DNA from: Calditrichota bacterium
GTDB taxonomy: Bacteria > Electryoneota > AABM5-125-24 > Hatepunaeales > Hatepunaeaceae
Length of the DNA: 41,938 nt
Direction of reading: 5' to 3'
Assembly: GCA_018644935.1 (NCBI GenBank)
Contig: JABGPL010000033.1
Coordinates: 1-41,938, forward strand
A model generated the notes under the pieces. That model was not told where the DNA came from, searched no databases, and worked only from the letters and a program-made list of their open reading frames with translations. Of this stretch, positions 41,089 through 41,938 are shown one piece after another. Position 1 is the first letter of the stretch. Each line of letters begins with the position of its first letter. The position numbers and the translations under genes were made by a program.

Positions 41089-41938
41089 CTACGAACCCGC
41101 CAACCTCTTCCTTTCCCCTTTCCCTTCAAACAGCACGAACAATACCGGAATCACAAACAACGTCAACACCGTCGAGACTATCAACCCACCAATTGCCACA
41201 ACCGCCATTGGGCTGCGCATTTCACCAGCTGCACCGAATCCAAGTGCCAAGGGCAACATTCCGAGCGAGGTTGCGACTGTGCTCATTATAATAGGCCGTA
41301 ATCTGATCGGGCATGCTTCGAGCACAGCTGATTGGAGATCACGTCCCTCCTTGCGGAGGCGAACTGTGTAATCTATTAAGAGAATTCCATTATTCACCAC
41401 GATTCCCACCAGCATCACAATCGACATCAGTGCGATCATTGATACTGTTTTGCCACCAATGAGCAAGCCCATTGACACCCCAATTAGTGCCAGTGGTAAC
41501 GTCATCATGATGATGAACGGGAAACGATAGCTCTCGAGGATAGCTGCAAGCAGCATGTAGGTCAGGATGATTGCGAGAACGAGTGCCTGGAATAGACTCG
41601 AGAAAACCTCAGCCATCATCTCGGCTTCTCCACCGAAGAATACTGTAACTCCGGCAGGGAGCTTCGGGCTGGGTCGAGGGGCAACGCTGCTTTTGCCGGA
41701 TAGGATATCCGTTATCTGCTGCGCCGGGGGAATCGTCGGGAGTTCTAAAACCTCCGTGATTGTCTTTTGAGCGTCTCCAACCGTTCCTGTCCCGATATTT
41801 GCAGAAATTGTGACCATGCGTTGTTTGTTCTTACGGCTGATCTTGGTCGGACCTGAACCGATCTCGATAGTCGCAACGTCCTTGAGCGGTACGAAACCCT
41901 TTCGCAGTGGAACTAGCAGATCACCAACCCGGTCAACC
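41089..41938 (-). CDS. RND-family efflux transporter, 5' partial
   Basis: The C-terminal 282 residues of an AcrB/HAE1-type pump. The frame stays open past 41817 to the window end, so the apparent ATG there is internal; the upstream residues VPLKDVATIEIGSGPTKISR match the family's periplasmic region. Visible parts include the second periplasmic half (VTVFFGGEAEMMAEVF) and the last membrane segments, with the conserved GIVVNNGILLIDYTVRLR, PIRLRPIIMSTVATSLGMLP and VIGGLIVSTVLTLFVIPVL-like motifs. Substrates may be drugs, metals or envelope components; its adaptor and outer-membrane partners would lie outside the window. Confidence 0.9.
   Translation of the reverse strand, partial: VDRVGDLLVPLRKGFVPLKDVATIEIGSGPTKISRKNKQRMVTISANIGTGTVGDAQKTITEVLELPTIPPAQQITDILSGKSSVAPRPSPKLPAGVTVFFGGEAEMMAEVFSSLFQALVLAIILTYMLLAAILESYRFPFIIMMTLPLALIGVSMGLLIGGKTVSMIALMSIVMLVGIVVNNGILLIDYTVRLRKEGRDLQSAVLEACPIRLRPIIMSTVATSLGMLPLALGFGAAGEMRSPMAVVAIGGLIVSTVLTLFVIPVLFVLFEGKGERKRLAGS

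Noticed and set aside
41089..41817. Complete 242-residue membrane protein starting at 41817
   Set aside because: The frame continues to the window edge with RND-specific residues, so this is an internal methionine of a larger gene.

Overview
The window (about 42 kb, moderate GC) comes from a Gram-negative bacterium. Evidence for this is a partial RND efflux pump, a DUF481-like outer-membrane barrel, an Sec lipoprotein with a clean lipobox and many signal peptides. It carries no phage, IS, CRISPR or conjugation genes. The mix of a GH9 cellulase, a kinase-less two-component propeller/Y_Y_Y sensor, OmpL47-type repeat proteins, TTG/GTG starts and GC-rich intergenic hairpins suggests a member of the FCB-like candidate phyla. 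That placement is inference; no rRNA is present to test it.

Layout. 1-4079: a proline-rich, internally repetitive protein whose start lies outside the window, followed by a one-pass membrane protein with an extracytoplasmic GATase1-like plus polysaccharide-deacetylase-like fold. 4155-9134: a 1034-residue SARP/BTAD-AAA-TPR regulator divergent from a secreted GH9 glycosidase. 9238-12810: a lone response regulator, then a leftward operon leuC, acyP, HAD phosphatase, MgtC-like. 13179-19500: rightward housekeeping and repair genes (proS, a GNAT protein, a HIT-like protein, a 979-residue MrfA-MrfB type helicase-exonuclease fusion). 19725-19911: a tRNA-Ser(UGA) unit with its own promoter and terminator. 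19999-24724: an FnIII lipoprotein, a GyrI-like protein, then acs with a nucleotidyltransferase-fold protein.

24926-37515 is the most unusual block. One 959-residue protein appears to join a type I periplasmic-binding domain (branched-chain amino-acid receptor type), a beta-sandwich that resembles the extracellular ligand domain of pentameric (Cys-loop) channels, and an MscS-type channel pore: an apparent ligand-gated MscS receptor-channel. Facing it is a tightly overlapped four-gene operon: two OmpL47/Ig-like repeat proteins, the larger being an internal doubling of the smaller; a Y_Y_Y/propeller sensor with membrane helices where a kinase would normally be; and a DUF481-like outer-membrane barrel. 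A histidine kinase/OmpR regulator pair is divergent from that operon. Together these look like an envelope sensing module, although the functional link is inferred from position only.

37561-41938: a TetR-nitronate monooxygenase operon, a small membrane protein with a YbjQ protein, an intergenic stretch with three perfect hairpins, a bacteriohemerythrin with a Q/P/K-rich tail, and the C-terminal part of an RND efflux pump cut by the window end.
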